Assembly (NCBI GenBank): GCA_015231825.1
Contig: JADGAV010000013.1
Coordinates: 56,390-120,389 of the forward strand
DNA: 64,000 nt
Origin: SAR324 cluster bacterium
Lineage (GTDB): Bacteria > SAR324 > NAC60-12
Reading direction: 5' to 3'
Shown: in pieces, positions 25,545 through 34,673 of the stretch
How positions within the stretch are numbered: position 1 is the stretch's first letter
Layout: each line of letters opens with the position of its first letter
The notes under the pieces: generated by a model
Told to the model about the DNA's origin: nothing
Databases searched by the model: none
What the model saw: only the letters and a program-made list of their open reading frames with translations
Made by a program: the position numbers and the translations under genes

Positions 25545-27299
25545 ATGAAAATCAATCCGAGAGAATCCAATCCCATTCTCGATTTTGCCCATGGTTATGA
25601 ATTCCCTGACTACACGACAGAAAAAGGACTCCAAAAAGTTGTCGCCTTTGGAGACAGTAGTCACAAGTGTCCGACCTATGTTTTACGGACACCGCCTTGT
25701 CAGGCAGGATGTCCCGCCGGAGAAGATATAAGGGGATTTCACAACCTCCTGACCGGACTTGAAAAGTCCGAGAACTCCTGGAATGCAGCATTCGACAGAA
25801 TTGTTGACAAAAACCCCTTTCCCGCCATTATGGGCAGGGTTTGTCCTCATCCCTGCGAGACCGCCTGCAATCGACAATTCCGCGAAGAACCGGTAGGAAT
25901 CAATGCGGTGGAACAGGCGATTGGAGATCATGGAATCAGTCAGAATCTGAAGCTGCCGGCTGCAGGACCCGACACCGGAAAACGGGTGGCGATTGTTGGT
26001 GGTGGACCCGCCGGTCTCAGTGCTGCATACCAGCTTCGGCGATATGGGCATGCGGTGACGATTTACGATGACAAGGAAAAGTTAGGTGGAACCATTCGTT
26101 ACGGGATCATGGGTTATCGAGTAGATCGGGAAGTTCTTGATGCGGAGATACAACGGATTGTTGATCTGGGGATGGAACTCAAAATGGAGGTCAAAGTTGG
26201 CGTTGATATTTCCCTGGAACAGTTAGAAGCAGACTATGATGCCGTCTTTATTGGTGTCGGTGCTCAATTGGGGCGTCCGCTCCCGATTTCCGGTTTTGGA
26301 AACGGACCCCAAACAACCAATGCTGTTGAGTTTCTGAAGGCATTTGAAATTCATGGGGAAAGTATCAGTATTGGAAAAAATGTTCTGGTCGTCGGGGATG
26401 GAAACGTTGCGATGGATGTTGCACGCCTTGCTCGGCGCCTGGGTTCGAAAGCAGGAGTTATTTCTGGAGTTCCCCGAGACGAAATGTCAGCGTATCCTGA
26501 AGAGTTTGATGATGCGCTCATTGAAGGCACCCAAATGCATTACCTCACAGGAACCCTTCAAGTTCTGGAAGAGGATGGAAAGGTGCGTGGCATAAAGTGT
26601 ACTAAAATGGAAAAAAAGGCAAAAGGGGAGGAAGGATGGAATTCACCTATTCCCTTTTTCCGTTACAAAGCAGTTGAAGGTCAAGAGTTTGAACTTGAAT
26701 GCGATATGATTGTGGCTTCGATTGGTCAGGCTACCGACATGACCGGATTGGAATCGACAACAAACAACACACCCTGGCTCAAGTTAGAGAACAATTTTCG
26801 CGTGAAGGGCAAGGAAAATGTATTTGGCGGTGGAGATGCCCTCAAAATTGATTTGATTACAACGGCCGTGGGTCACGGCCGTTTAGCGGCAGAATCGATC
26901 GATTGTTTTTTGAGGGATGTTCCTTACACTTCACAGCCCTATCAGGATGTCATCGATGTGAAGAAGCAGGATATTGCCTATTTTTTGCCGAAAAACCAAA
27001 TTAAGAGAAATCATCACCACTTGGAAAATGAAAAAGTGGAGGGAAACTATTCTGAAATCCTGGTTACCTTAAGCAAGGAGGAGACGGTTGAAGAATCGAG
27101 GCGCTGCATGAGCTGCGGATTGTGCTTTGAATGCAATCAATGCCTGACATTCTGCCCGCAGGAAGCCATTTCCAGATTTAAGAAAAACCCTCTGGGTGAA
27201 GTAATGTACACCGATTACAATAAGTGCGTCGGCTGTCATATTTGTGCCAATGTTTGTCCCTGCGGTTATATCCAAATGGGAATGGGAGAAGATCTTTAG
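25545..27299 (+). CDS. dsrL: DsrL, NAD(P)H-linked iron-sulfur flavoprotein of the oxidative Dsr pathway
   Basis: 584 residues. The N-terminal region has cluster-binding cysteines (PPCQAGCPAGED, GRVCPHPCETACNR), then a glutamate-synthase small-subunit-like core with FAD motif VAIVGGGPAGLSAAYQL and NAD(P) motif VLVVGDGNVAMDVARLA, and a C-terminal two-cluster ferredoxin domain (CMSCGLCFECNQCLTFC and CVGCHICANVCPCGY). DsrL is the physiological electron acceptor of oxidative DsrAB, passing electrons to NAD(P)+. It begins 13 bp after dsrB with AGAAGG upstream. Its presence is a strong sign of oxidative direction, although DsrL also occurs in some sulfur reducers. Confidence 0.93.
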   Translation: MKINPRESNPILDFAHGYEFPDYTTEKGLQKVVAFGDSSHKCPTYVLRTPPCQAGCPAGEDIRGFHNLLTGLEKSENSWNAAFDRIVDKNPFPAIMGRVCPHPCETACNRQFREEPVGINAVEQAIGDHGISQNLKLPAAGPDTGKRVAIVGGGPAGLSAAYQLRRYGHAVTIYDDKEKLGGTIRYGIMGYRVDREVLDAEIQRIVDLGMELKMEVKVGVDISLEQLEADYDAVFIGVGAQLGRPLPISGFGNGPQTTNAVEFLKAFEIHGESISIGKNVLVVGDGNVAMDVARLARRLGSKAGVISGVPRDEMSAYPEEFDDALIEGTQMHYLTGTLQVLEEDGKVRGIKCTKMEKKAKGEEGWNSPIPFFRYKAVEGQEFELECDMIVASIGQATDMTGLESTTNNTPWLKLENNFRVKGKENVFGGGDALKIDLITTAVGHGRLAAESIDCFLRDVPYTSQPYQDVIDVKKQDIAYFLPKNQIKRNHHHLENEKVEGNYSEILVTLSKEETVEESRRCMSCGLCFECNQCLTFCPQEAISRFKKNPLGEVMYTDYNKCVGCHICANVCPCGYIQMGMGEDL

Positions 27300-27320
27300 T
27301 AAATTGCAGGAGAATCGTTG

Positions 27321-27689
27321 ATGGATCAAGAATTAATTCAGCAGGTCAAAGAGGCAATCGATCGTTCAGTCAATTGGGCGGAGACGGGGTGGCATATCAC
27401 TTTTGGTCCCCGCAGAACAGAAGTGTTGTCGCTTCCGGAAGCCGAAAAAATGCCAAGAACCTTCGTCTACCGCGAAGAAGCAGTCAATTATTGGAAACAG
27501 GTTCAGCTAACAGGTGAAGATGCGGCTGCTTCAGGAAAGAAAGCCCTGTTGGCCCTGGAAAACAACAATCTCAAAGCGGCAGAAGATGCACTTTACTTCT
27601 GCCAGTATCTGGAAAAACCCTTTACCAAAGAAGCGCAAACCTGGCTTCCTGTTCATCAGGCAATCAAAAAGAAAATGGAAGCAGTCTGA
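27321..27689 (+). CDS. Small conserved dsr-operon protein at the dsrU position
   Basis: 122 residues, soluble, helical, with no signal peptide and one cysteine (ALYFCQYLEKPF). It contains a notable aromatic-rich N-terminal stretch (NWAETGWHITFGPRRTEV). I recognise no domain. It lies between dsrL and dsrE, where green sulfur bacteria carry dsrU, so I regard it as a positional candidate for DsrU; homology is unproven. Start ATG 27321 has an AGGAG RBS; an in-frame TTG lies at 27318. Spacing to dsrE is 22 bp. Confidence 0.6.
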   Translation: MDQELIQQVKEAIDRSVNWAETGWHITFGPRRTEVLSLPEAEKMPRTFVYREEAVNYWKQVQLTGEDAAASGKKALLALENNNLKAAEDALYFCQYLEKPFTKEAQTWLPVHQAIKKKMEAV

Positions 27690-27711
27690 AAAAATTGAAC
27701 ATAAATTGACT

Positions 27712-28068
27712 ATGAAAATTGGAATTTTGTTAAAAGAAGGGCCTTATAATCACCAGGCTGCTGATTCTGCATATCAGTTTATCCAGGCGGCAAGAAAAAG
27801 AGGCCATGAAATCGAATCGGTATTTTTCTACAACGATGGAGTGAACAATGCTGCCAACAAGGCGGAACCTCCGCAGGATGACAGAAATATTTACCAGAGG
27901 TGGTCGGATCTGGGCGCAGAAGGAGTAAACATCCTTGTCTGCGTGGCAGCGGCAAAACGGAGGTCGATCAATGAAGAAATCCTGATCGAAAATGCCACGA
28001 TCACAGGTTTGGGGCAGTTGACGGATATTGCCATTCGTGCCGACCGCCTGGTAACATTTGGAGACTAG
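27712..28068 (+). CDS. dsrE: Sulfurtransferase subunit DsrE
   Basis: 118 residues. It opens MKIGILLKEGPYNHQAADSA and carries the persulfide-accepting cysteine in NILVCVAAAKRRSINEE, the DsrE hallmark absent from TusD-like relatives only in context. The closing segment TITGLGQLTDIAIRADRLV is typical. DsrE forms the DsrE2F2H2 hexamer that passes sulfur from TusA to DsrC. The open frame extends upstream to 27514, but that part overlaps the previous gene in another frame, so I start at ATG 27712, which lacks a strong RBS and may be coupled to the upstream gene. Confidence 0.92.
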   Translation: MKIGILLKEGPYNHQAADSAYQFIQAARKRGHEIESVFFYNDGVNNAANKAEPPQDDRNIYQRWSDLGAEGVNILVCVAAAKRRSINEEILIENATITGLGQLTDIAIRADRLVTFGD

Positions 28069-28076
28069 GAGGAAAT

Positions 28077-28457
28077 GTGAGAGAAGAAGATGGTGAAATA
28101 ATCAAAGATTTCATGTATGTGATGCGCCGGGCTCCTCATGGAACAATCTATACCTATGAAGGGTTGGAAATGGTCTTGATTTCTGCAGCTTTTGATCAGG
28201 ATATCAGCATTGCATTTATTGATGATGGGGTATACTCCCTTTTAAAAGACCAGGATACCGAAGATTTGCAGATCAAGGGATTTGTTAAGACTTTCAAGGC
28301 ACTCGATGGCTATGATGTTGAAAAGCTTTATGTGGATCGCCAGTCATTGGAAGAACGAGGTTTGAGTGAAGACGATCTCATTGTTGATGTTGAAGTTCTG
28401 GAATCTGCGGAAATCGGAAAACTGATGGCCAAACAAGATGTTGTAATTCACAATTGA
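28077..28457 (+). CDS. dsrF: Sulfurtransferase subunit DsrF
   Basis: 126 residues. The pattern FMYVMRRAPHGTIYTYEGLEM, then LISAAFDQDISIAFIDDGVYSL (in parts), identifies DsrF; it has no catalytic cysteine, as usual. Translation starts at GTG 28077, directly after an AGGAGG that overlaps the dsrE stop; an ATG at 28075 is followed at once by a stop. It is a structural partner in DsrEFH. Confidence 0.92.
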   Translation: MREEDGEIIKDFMYVMRRAPHGTIYTYEGLEMVLISAAFDQDISIAFIDDGVYSLLKDQDTEDLQIKGFVKTFKALDGYDVEKLYVDRQSLEERGLSEDDLIVDVEVLESAEIGKLMAKQDVVIHN

Positions 28458-28483
28458 GTTTGCTTCACAAATAAGGAAAACGA

Positions 28484-28777
28484 ATGCTTCACACGATCAA
28501 TCAATCCCCATTTCGGGGAGACAGCCTGACAAGTTGTATACGATTTATTCAGGCAGACGACCCGATTCTTTTTATGGAAGATGGAATTTATGCCGTTCAG
28601 CACGGAAATAAATTCAACGAAATAATTTCCAATTTATCAAAAACGAATCCTATTTATGCCTTGAGCCCGGACATCAAAGCAAGAGGTATTCAAAATGTAC
28701 TGGCCGAGGTAAAGCAGATTGATTATGACGGATTTGTTGAGTTGGTTGAAAATCATCAAGTGAACAGTTGGCTTTGA
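28484..28777 (+). CDS. dsrH: Sulfurtransferase subunit DsrH
   Basis: 97 residues, the normal DsrH/TusB size. It opens MLHTINQSPF and has the conserved cysteine in DSLTSCIRFIQ, then ILFMEDGIYAV and a C-terminal IDYDGFVELVENH block. ATAAGGAAA precedes ATG 28484. It completes the dsrEFH set; DsrEFH next to DsrAB is a marker of oxidative Dsr. A 7-bp hairpin follows its stop codon. Confidence 0.92.
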   Translation: MLHTINQSPFRGDSLTSCIRFIQADDPILFMEDGIYAVQHGNKFNEIISNLSKTNPIYALSPDIKARGIQNVLAEVKQIDYDGFVELVENHQVNSWL

Positions 28778-28778
28778 A

Positions 28779-28798
28779 ATCAGCCGAGTCGGGCTGAT
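28779..28798 (+). terminator. Intercistronic hairpin after dsrH
   Basis: ATCAGCC-GAGTCG-GGCTGAT is a perfect 7-bp stem starting 2 bases after the dsrH stop. No T-tract follows, so it is more likely an mRNA-stability or pausing element dividing dsrCABLUEFH from dsrTMKJOP than a full terminator. Confidence 0.35.
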
Positions 28799-28913
28799 CC
28801 TCCCAAACCGTTGAAATATTCATCATTTGAAGCGTCTTTGTTGACTCTTCTCAGAAACACTCTGTTCGCAGTTTATTTTTCACAACAGCCATTTTTCTCT
28901 GGATGGTTATTGG

Positions 28914-29423
28914 ATGACAATGTCCCTGATTCAGCATTTAAAGGAAAATAAAGAAAAAATCCTGCAAAAATGGTTTGAAGAGATTCTGAAGACGTACCCT
29001 CCGGAAACAACTCAGCATTTAAAAAAAAATAACAATCCATTTGCAAATCCCATCGGTCATACGTTGGGTGAAAGCATTTTCAATATTTTTGAAGGCATAC
29101 TCGAAGAACGCAGTCCTGACGAATTAATTTCTGATGTGGATCAAATTATCAAAGTTCGTGCAGTCCAGGATATTAAACCTTCAGAGGCTGTCAATCCGGT
29201 TTTATTACTCAAATCAATTGTCCGCACAGAGTTTGAAAAAATCAAAAATACTGCAGAAAATCGAGAACACTATGCAGTAATTGATAAAATCGACCATCTG
29301 ATTTTACTGTCTTTGGATCTCTACATGGAATCGCGAGAAAAGATCAATGAGATCAAACTTAGTGAATACAATCGACAGTATTATAGACTGATACAACGTG
29401 GAAATCAGGGGCAAAACAACTAA
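28914..29423 (+). CDS. dsrT: DsrT-like RsbRD N-terminal-type protein
   Basis: 169 residues, all-helical and soluble. The opening LIQHLKENKEKILQKWFEEIL, the middle NPIGHTLGESIFNIFEGIL and the MESREKINEIKLSE tail fit the RsbRD_N four-helix domain that is encoded next to dsrM in many dsrTMKJOP clusters. It lies between dsrH and dsrM, as in green sulfur bacteria. Its job is unknown; a stator or regulatory role with the DsrMKJOP complex has been considered. The start could also be the second ATG at 28920. Confidence 0.75.
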   Translation: MTMSLIQHLKENKEKILQKWFEEILKTYPPETTQHLKKNNNPFANPIGHTLGESIFNIFEGILEERSPDELISDVDQIIKVRAVQDIKPSEAVNPVLLLKSIVRTEFEKIKNTAENREHYAVIDKIDHLILLSLDLYMESREKINEIKLSEYNRQYYRLIQRGNQGQNN

Positions 29424-29467
29424 GTTTTAACATTGCTTGCAACCAAGTTTTCAGGAAGGCGTTGCCG

Positions 29468-30466
29468 ATGAAAATTCTCTACCCGTTCCTTTCCATATTT
29501 GTCCTCATAATTGTTGTTTTTATTGGGGTCCATCAAGCAGATTTACATTTTCTTTTCGGGATTATTATCCCCTATGTTTCGATTTTAGTTTTTCTTATAG
29601 GAATGGTCCTTCGTGTTGGTTACTGGGCCAGCTCTCCTGTTCCTTTTCGAATCCCTACTACCGCGGGACAAGGAAAAACACTCCCCTGGATCAAGCAGGA
29701 CAAACTGGAGAGTCCTTCGACCCTGCCCCAGGTTCTGGGCAGGATGGCACTTGAGATTCTTTTGTTTCGTTCACTGTTTCGTAACACGAAGGCCGAATTG
29801 AGCGAATCAAAATTAGCCTATGGATCCAACAAATGGCTATGGTTGGGAGGACTGGCCTTTCACTGGACTATGCTGATCATCATCGTGAGGCATTACCGCC
29901 TGTTCCTTGAACCGGTTCCCGGAATGATTCATCTGATCGAATCCCTTGACGGGTTTTTCGAAATCACTCTCCCTACATTTTACGTTACCGACGCCCTGAT
30001 TTTGATTTGTGTATCTTTTTTGCTGCTCCGCAGATTGCTGGTTCCCCAAATCCGCTACATTTCACTGGCGGCAGATTATTTCCCTCTCTTTCTGATTTTC
30101 TCAATTGTTATTTCTGGAATTTTGATGCGATATGTGCTCAAAACGGATGTCGTAAAGATTAAGATGCTGATTGGAGGTTTGCTTTCTTTCCAGTTTCAGG
30201 TTCCTGAAGGGATTGGGACCATGTTTTATGTCCATTTATTTCTTGTTTGTGTGTTGGGAATATATTTTCCCTTCAGTAAATTGGTTCACATGGGAGGAGT
30301 ATTTCTCAGTCCAACCAGAAATCTGGCAAACAACAACAGAGAAAAAAGACACATCAATCCCTGGAATCCCAAGGTAAAAATACGTAGCTATCCTGAGTAT
30401 GAGTCAGAATTTCGGGAAAAAATGATAGACGCAGAGATCCCTTTGGAAGAGGAAAAAAATGAGTAA
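29468..30466 (+). CDS. dsrM: DsrM, membrane cytochrome b subunit of DsrMKJOP
   Basis: 332 residues with about six membrane segments: two at the N-terminus (LYPFLSIFVLIIVVFIGV, GIIIPYVSILVFLIGMVL), then WLGGLAFHWTMLIIIVRHY with heme-ligand histidines and later helices containing YVHLFLVCVLGIYFPF and FSKLVHMGGVF. This is the NarI-like heme b subunit that exchanges electrons with the quinone pool. ATG 29468 has AGGAAGG upstream; an in-frame TTG lies at 29462. It overlaps dsrK by 8 bp. Confidence 0.93.
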   Translation: MKILYPFLSIFVLIIVVFIGVHQADLHFLFGIIIPYVSILVFLIGMVLRVGYWASSPVPFRIPTTAGQGKTLPWIKQDKLESPSTLPQVLGRMALEILLFRSLFRNTKAELSESKLAYGSNKWLWLGGLAFHWTMLIIIVRHYRLFLEPVPGMIHLIESLDGFFEITLPTFYVTDALILICVSFLLLRRLLVPQIRYISLAADYFPLFLIFSIVISGILMRYVLKTDVVKIKMLIGGLLSFQFQVPEGIGTMFYVHLFLVCVLGIYFPFSKLVHMGGVFLSPTRNLANNNREKRHINPWNPKVKIRSYPEYESEFREKMIDAEIPLEEEKNE

Positions 30467-32108
30467 ATACGTCCCAACCCGAAAAAACCTGCTGAAGAGC
30501 ATTGAGGAAGAATCAAATTTTCTTTCAGGGCTCACTCCTGAAAAAGAATGGCTCGATACACCAATCTCATTCAGACCGGGCAACTGGTGTCATGGAGGCA
30601 AACCACAGGTAATTGAGAGTCTGGATGCCCCAAATCCAAGAAAATGGTCTCCCAATGACAAGGACTGGCAGTTGCCAGCCAACTGGCAAAAGATAATCCA
30701 TCAGGGGATGAAAGATCAATTGGACAAATCCAGAACCTTAAAGATTTTTATGGATACCTGTGTCCGGTGCGGTGCATGTGCTGATAAATGTCATTTCTTT
30801 TTGGGATCTGGAGATCCTAAAAATATGCCGGTTTTGCGGCAGGAACTGATCCGTTCGATTTACCGTAAAGATTTTACCCTGGGCGGAAAGCTTTTAGGAA
30901 GATTAGCTGGGGCCCGGGAGATGACCGAAGATGTTCTCAAAGAATGGTTCATGTATTTTCATCAATGCACTGAGTGTCGGCGCTGCTCGGTATTTTGCCC
31001 ATTTGGAATCGATACGGCAGAATTTACCAGCATGGCAAGAGAACTCATGCATTCGGTTGGTGTTAACATCAACTGGATTATGGAACCCGCTTCCAACTGC
31101 AATCGAACGGGAAATCATTTAGGAATCGAACCGCATACATTCAAGCAGATGGTGGAATCTCTTGTAGAAGATATTGAAGATGTAACCGGGGTGACGGTGG
31201 AACCCACCTTCAATCGCAAAGGAGCCGAGATTCTTTTCATAACTCCTTCCGGTGATATTTTTGCGGATCCCGGAGTCTACACCATGATGGGTTACCTGCT
31301 CTTGTTTCATCATATTGGCTTGGATTACACCATCAGTACCTATGCTTCAGAAGGAGGAAACTTTGGTTCTTTTGTCAGTCACGATTTGACCAAGAAATTG
31401 AATGCTAAAATGTACCACGAGGCGGAAAGGCTTGGTGTCAAGTGGATTTTGGGAGGAGAGTGCGGACACATGTGGCGGGTGATTCATCAATACATGGACA
31501 CTATGAATGGCCCCGCTGATTTCCTGGAAGAACCTGTTTCACCCATAACAGGAACAAAATTTGAAAATGCCCGTTCCACGAAGATGGTCCATATTGCAGA
31601 ATTTACGGCAGATTTGATTAAAAATGACCGCTTGAAGCTTGATCCGCGCAGGAACAATCACCGCACAGTAACTTTTCATGATTCCTGTAACCCGGTCAGA
31701 GCGATGGGGATGGTGGAGGAGCCCCGCTACATTTTGAAAAATGTCTGCAATAATTTTCATGAAATGCCTGAAAATACGATTCGGGAACAGACATTTTGCT
31801 GTGGCTCAGGCAGTGGACTGAATACGAATGAATACATGGACATCAGAATGAGAGGTGGTTTTCCGAGGGCAAATGCTGTGAAGCATGTTCACGATAAACA
31901 CAAGGTCAACCTGCTGACGGCGATTTGTGCAATAGATCGGGTGACCCTCAAAACTCTCATGGAATACTGGGTTCCCGGTGTCGAAGTATCGGGGCTTCAT
32001 GAATTGGTGGGAAATGCTTTAGTCATGGAGGGAGAGTCCGAAAGGACAGAAGACTTGAGGGAAGACCCCCTTGAAGAAATAGAAGAAGATGAAGATGAAG
32101 ATATATGA
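30459..32108 (+). CDS. dsrK: DsrK, iron-sulfur catalytic subunit of DsrMKJOP
   Basis: 549 residues, HdrD-like. Two [4Fe-4S] sites are seen in CVRCGACADKCHFF and CTECRRCSVFCPFG, and two CCG-type motifs bind the noncubane active cluster (HDSCNPVRAMG and TFCCGSGSGLN). This subunit handles the DsrC trisulfide/disulfide. The C-terminus is an acidic tail (EEIEEDEDEDI). The ATG overlaps the end of dsrM and GAAGAGGAA is upstream. It overlaps the start of dsrJ by 20 bp. Confidence 0.95.
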   Translation: MSKYVPTRKNLLKSIEEESNFLSGLTPEKEWLDTPISFRPGNWCHGGKPQVIESLDAPNPRKWSPNDKDWQLPANWQKIIHQGMKDQLDKSRTLKIFMDTCVRCGACADKCHFFLGSGDPKNMPVLRQELIRSIYRKDFTLGGKLLGRLAGAREMTEDVLKEWFMYFHQCTECRRCSVFCPFGIDTAEFTSMARELMHSVGVNINWIMEPASNCNRTGNHLGIEPHTFKQMVESLVEDIEDVTGVTVEPTFNRKGAEILFITPSGDIFADPGVYTMMGYLLLFHHIGLDYTISTYASEGGNFGSFVSHDLTKKLNAKMYHEAERLGVKWILGGECGHMWRVIHQYMDTMNGPADFLEEPVSPITGTKFENARSTKMVHIAEFTADLIKNDRLKLDPRRNNHRTVTFHDSCNPVRAMGMVEEPRYILKNVCNNFHEMPENTIREQTFCCGSGSGLNTNEYMDIRMRGGFPRANAVKHVHDKHKVNLLTAICAIDRVTLKTLMEYWVPGVEVSGLHELVGNALVMEGESERTEDLREDPLEEIEEDEDEDI

Positions 32109-32469
32109 TTCCGGAAAAATTGGACTTGGGCTGATTTTCTTTATTGCCCTGGTCACTTTCCCATTTTGGGTGAGCATCGGCGGAAACAAGCAGATGCCTG
32201 AGTTGAAGATGCCCGATTCCGCCCATGAATGTGTGGAGTCAAAAGAATTTATGAGGACCAATCACATGCGTCTTCTGAATCAGTGGAGAGACTCTGTCGT
32301 GCGGGAAAATAATTATATTTATGTCAGCAGTACCGGAAAATCATACGTCAAGAGTCTCACAAAAACTTGTTTGAACTGCCATTCCAGCAAAGAAGAGTTT
32401 TGTGAACGCTGCCATACCTATGCAAGTGTGCGTCCCTACTGCTGGTCATGCCATCTGGAATCGGAGTAA
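32089..32469 (+). CDS. dsrJ: DsrJ, triheme periplasmic cytochrome c
   Basis: 126 residues with one N-terminal anchor (IGLGLIFFIALVTFPFWVSI). Three heme motifs are packed in the C-terminus: CLNCH, CERCH and CWSCH. A further cysteine in DSAHECVESKEFMR matches the unusual cysteine heme ligand of DsrJ. The start may be ATG 32089 or 32095; the second gives the more typical MKIYDSGKIG. It overlaps dsrK and is followed by dsrO after 6 bp. Confidence 0.94.
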   Translation: MKMKIYDSGKIGLGLIFFIALVTFPFWVSIGGNKQMPELKMPDSAHECVESKEFMRTNHMRLLNQWRDSVVRENNYIYVSSTGKSYVKSLTKTCLNCHSSKEEFCERCHTYASVRPYCWSCHLESE

Positions 32470-32475
32470 AACAAA

Positions 32476-33246
32476 ATGAACAATAGAAGAAATTTTTTAA
32501 AAAAACTAAGTGCAATCTCTGTTTTAGGGGCAAGTTCATTTTCTCTTTTGAATAAATTCTCAGATAATACAAGTTTGGCAGCTGTAACCAGCTCCTCTTC
32601 AGAGAAGAACAAAGTCCGATGGGGAATGGTTGTTGATATGAGGAAATGCAAAGACGACTGTGAACTGTGCATAGACGCCTGCCATCAAGTTCATAACGTT
32701 CCTGATTTTGAAAATCCCAAGGATCAGATAAAGTGGATTAAAAAAGCTCCATATCCCAATTTGTTTCCCAGCAAAAATCATCAATACCCGTCAGAAAATG
32801 TGAAATCCAAACCGTTTTTGACTTTCTGCAACCACTGCGAACACCCTCCCTGTGTTAGGGTATGTCCGACCAAAGCAACCTTTAAAAAACCGGATGGAAT
32901 TGTTGAAATGGATTTTCATCGATGTATTGGCTGCCGGTTTTGTATGGCCGCCTGTCCCTATGGAGAAAGGAGTTTTAATTGGAGGGATTCTAGATCGGCC
33001 ATCCCCAATATCGATCGAAGTTACCCCACCCGGCAAAGAGGGGTGGTTGAAAAATGCAATTTTTGCTCTGAAAGATTAGCAAAAAATCAAAAACCGGCCT
33101 GTGTGGAAGTTTGTCCGGAGAAGGTCTTAACTTTCGGGAATCTCAACGACCCCAATTCTGAAATTCGCGAAATCCTGAAATCCAATCAGGCATCTGTCCG
33201 TAAACCTGAACTTGGGGCAAAACCCTCAGTTTTTTATATCCTTTAG
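32476..33246 (+). CDS. dsrO: DsrO, periplasmic ferredoxin-like subunit
   Basis: 256 residues with a Tat-type signal ([17 protein letters not shown]). Cysteine groups for several [4Fe-4S] clusters are seen: [46 protein letters not shown] and [10 protein letters not shown]...ACVEVCP. DsrO links DsrJ with the membrane protein DsrP. It lies 6 bp after dsrJ. The spacing to dsrP is 114 bp without a visible terminator. Confidence 0.95.
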   Translation: MNNRRNFLKKLSAISVLGASSFSLLNKFSDNTSLAAVTSSSSEKNKVRWGMVVDMRKCKDDCELCIDACHQVHNVPDFENPKDQIKWIKKAPYPNLFPSKNHQYPSENVKSKPFLTFCNHCEHPPCVRVCPTKATFKKPDGIVEMDFHRCIGCRFCMAACPYGERSFNWRDSRSAIPNIDRSYPTRQRGVVEKCNFCSERLAKNQKPACVEVCPEKVLTFGNLNDPNSEIREILKSNQASVRKPELGAKPSVFYIL

Positions 33247-33360
33247 TGAGCAAATCAACTTTAACGCAAATGATGCCATACGTTCTAAGCGGTAAGGAAC
33301 ATCCGGGTTTTTGGAAATGTCAAAGTGCATCGTTGAAAAACAGTAGAAAAATGAGGTGAT

Positions 33361-34518
33361 GTGATTGAAAAAGCATGGTCGGGCAACCGAAATTACTGGT
33401 TATGGATCTTATTCCTGCTCGTTCTAATTTCAATTGGAATTTATTGCTATTCACTGCAATTCGAATATGGACTCGGAATCACCGGGATGAGCAACGATGT
33501 TTCCTGGGGGGTCTACATTGCACAGTTCACTTTTTTCGTTGGTGTAGCGGCTTCCGCGGTGATGTTAGTGATCCCGTATTATCTGCATGATTACAAGGCA
33601 TTTGGAAAAATTGTTGTTCTTGGAGAATTTTTAGCGGTATCTGCGGTTTTGATGTGTTTACTTTTTATCCTGGCGGATATGGGGATGCCGATGCGCGTGC
33701 TCTATGTGATCATTCATCCCACTCCCAATTCCATGCTGTTCTGGGATATGCTGGTTCTGAACGGATATCTGGTATTAAACATGACCTGCGGTTGGGTGGC
33801 TCTGGATGCAGAGAAAAAACGGACAGCCCCGCCAAAGTGGATTAAACCCTTGATTTACCTTTCAATTCCATGGGCGGTCAGCATTCACACCGTGACTGCG
33901 TTTTTATATGCAGGCTTACCCAGCAGACACTTGTGGCTGACTGCAATTTTAGCCCCCCGATTTCTTGCTTCAGCATTTGCTTCCGGTCCCGCGCTGCTGA
34001 TCATATTGATTTTGCTTTTGAAGAAGTTGGTGCAGTTTGAAATCGCGAACGAAGCGATACAAAAATTGGCAACCATTGTTCTGTATGCATCGATTATCAA
34101 TTTCTTTTTCCTCGGCCTGGAGTTTTTTACAGCATTTTACAGTAACATCCCGGGGCACATGCATGGCCTGGTCTATCTCTATGCAGGACTGCAGGGGCAG
34201 CATGCTTTGATTATCTGGATGTGGACCTCGCTCGTGCTGGGTCTGGGAGCAATCGTACTCCTGCTTATTCCGGATTTGAAAAGAGAAGAAAACATTTTGT
34301 TGATTTCAAGTGTCGCCATTTTTTTCTCTCTCTGGATTGATAAAGGTATTGGTATGGTTTTGGGTGGGTTTGTTCCCACTCCTTTGGAAACAGTGACTGA
34401 GTATTCTCCTTCTGCCGTTGAAATTTTTATTACTCTTGGAATTTGGGCGGTAGGGATTTTGACGCTGACCCTGCTTTATAAAATTGCGCTTTCTGTACAG
34501 AAAGAAGCTGCAGCATAA
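33361..34518 (+). CDS. dsrP: DsrP, NrfD-family quinone-interacting membrane subunit
   Basis: 385 residues with about ten membrane helices. The NrfD/PsrC-family segments [36 protein letters not shown] and [18 protein letters not shown] are clear. It lets DsrMKJOP exchange electrons with quinone on the periplasmic face together with DsrO. Translation begins at GTG 33361 behind GAGGTGAT. It ends the dsr operon; dsrR and dsrS are not found after it. Confidence 0.95.
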   Translation: MIEKAWSGNRNYWLWILFLLVLISIGIYCYSLQFEYGLGITGMSNDVSWGVYIAQFTFFVGVAASAVMLVIPYYLHDYKAFGKIVVLGEFLAVSAVLMCLLFILADMGMPMRVLYVIIHPTPNSMLFWDMLVLNGYLVLNMTCGWVALDAEKKRTAPPKWIKPLIYLSIPWAVSIHTVTAFLYAGLPSRHLWLTAILAPRFLASAFASGPALLIILILLLKKLVQFEIANEAIQKLATIVLYASIINFFFLGLEFFTAFYSNIPGHMHGLVYLYAGLQGQHALIIWMWTSLVLGLGAIVLLLIPDLKREENILLISSVAIFFSLWIDKGIGMVLGGFVPTPLETVTEYSPSAVEIFITLGIWAVGILTLTLLYKIALSVQKEAAA

Positions 34519-34673
34519 AATTAAATTTAGAGAAATATGCATAGGGGTATAGTGGGAAAATTGATAAAAAGCTGTTATTTTTCAATAACATCTGTCATAA
34601 CATTAAGTAATTCAATATATTCATATTCCCAAATACTAAAATACAGTTTAGTTCCTCAATTCTGGAGAAAGTC

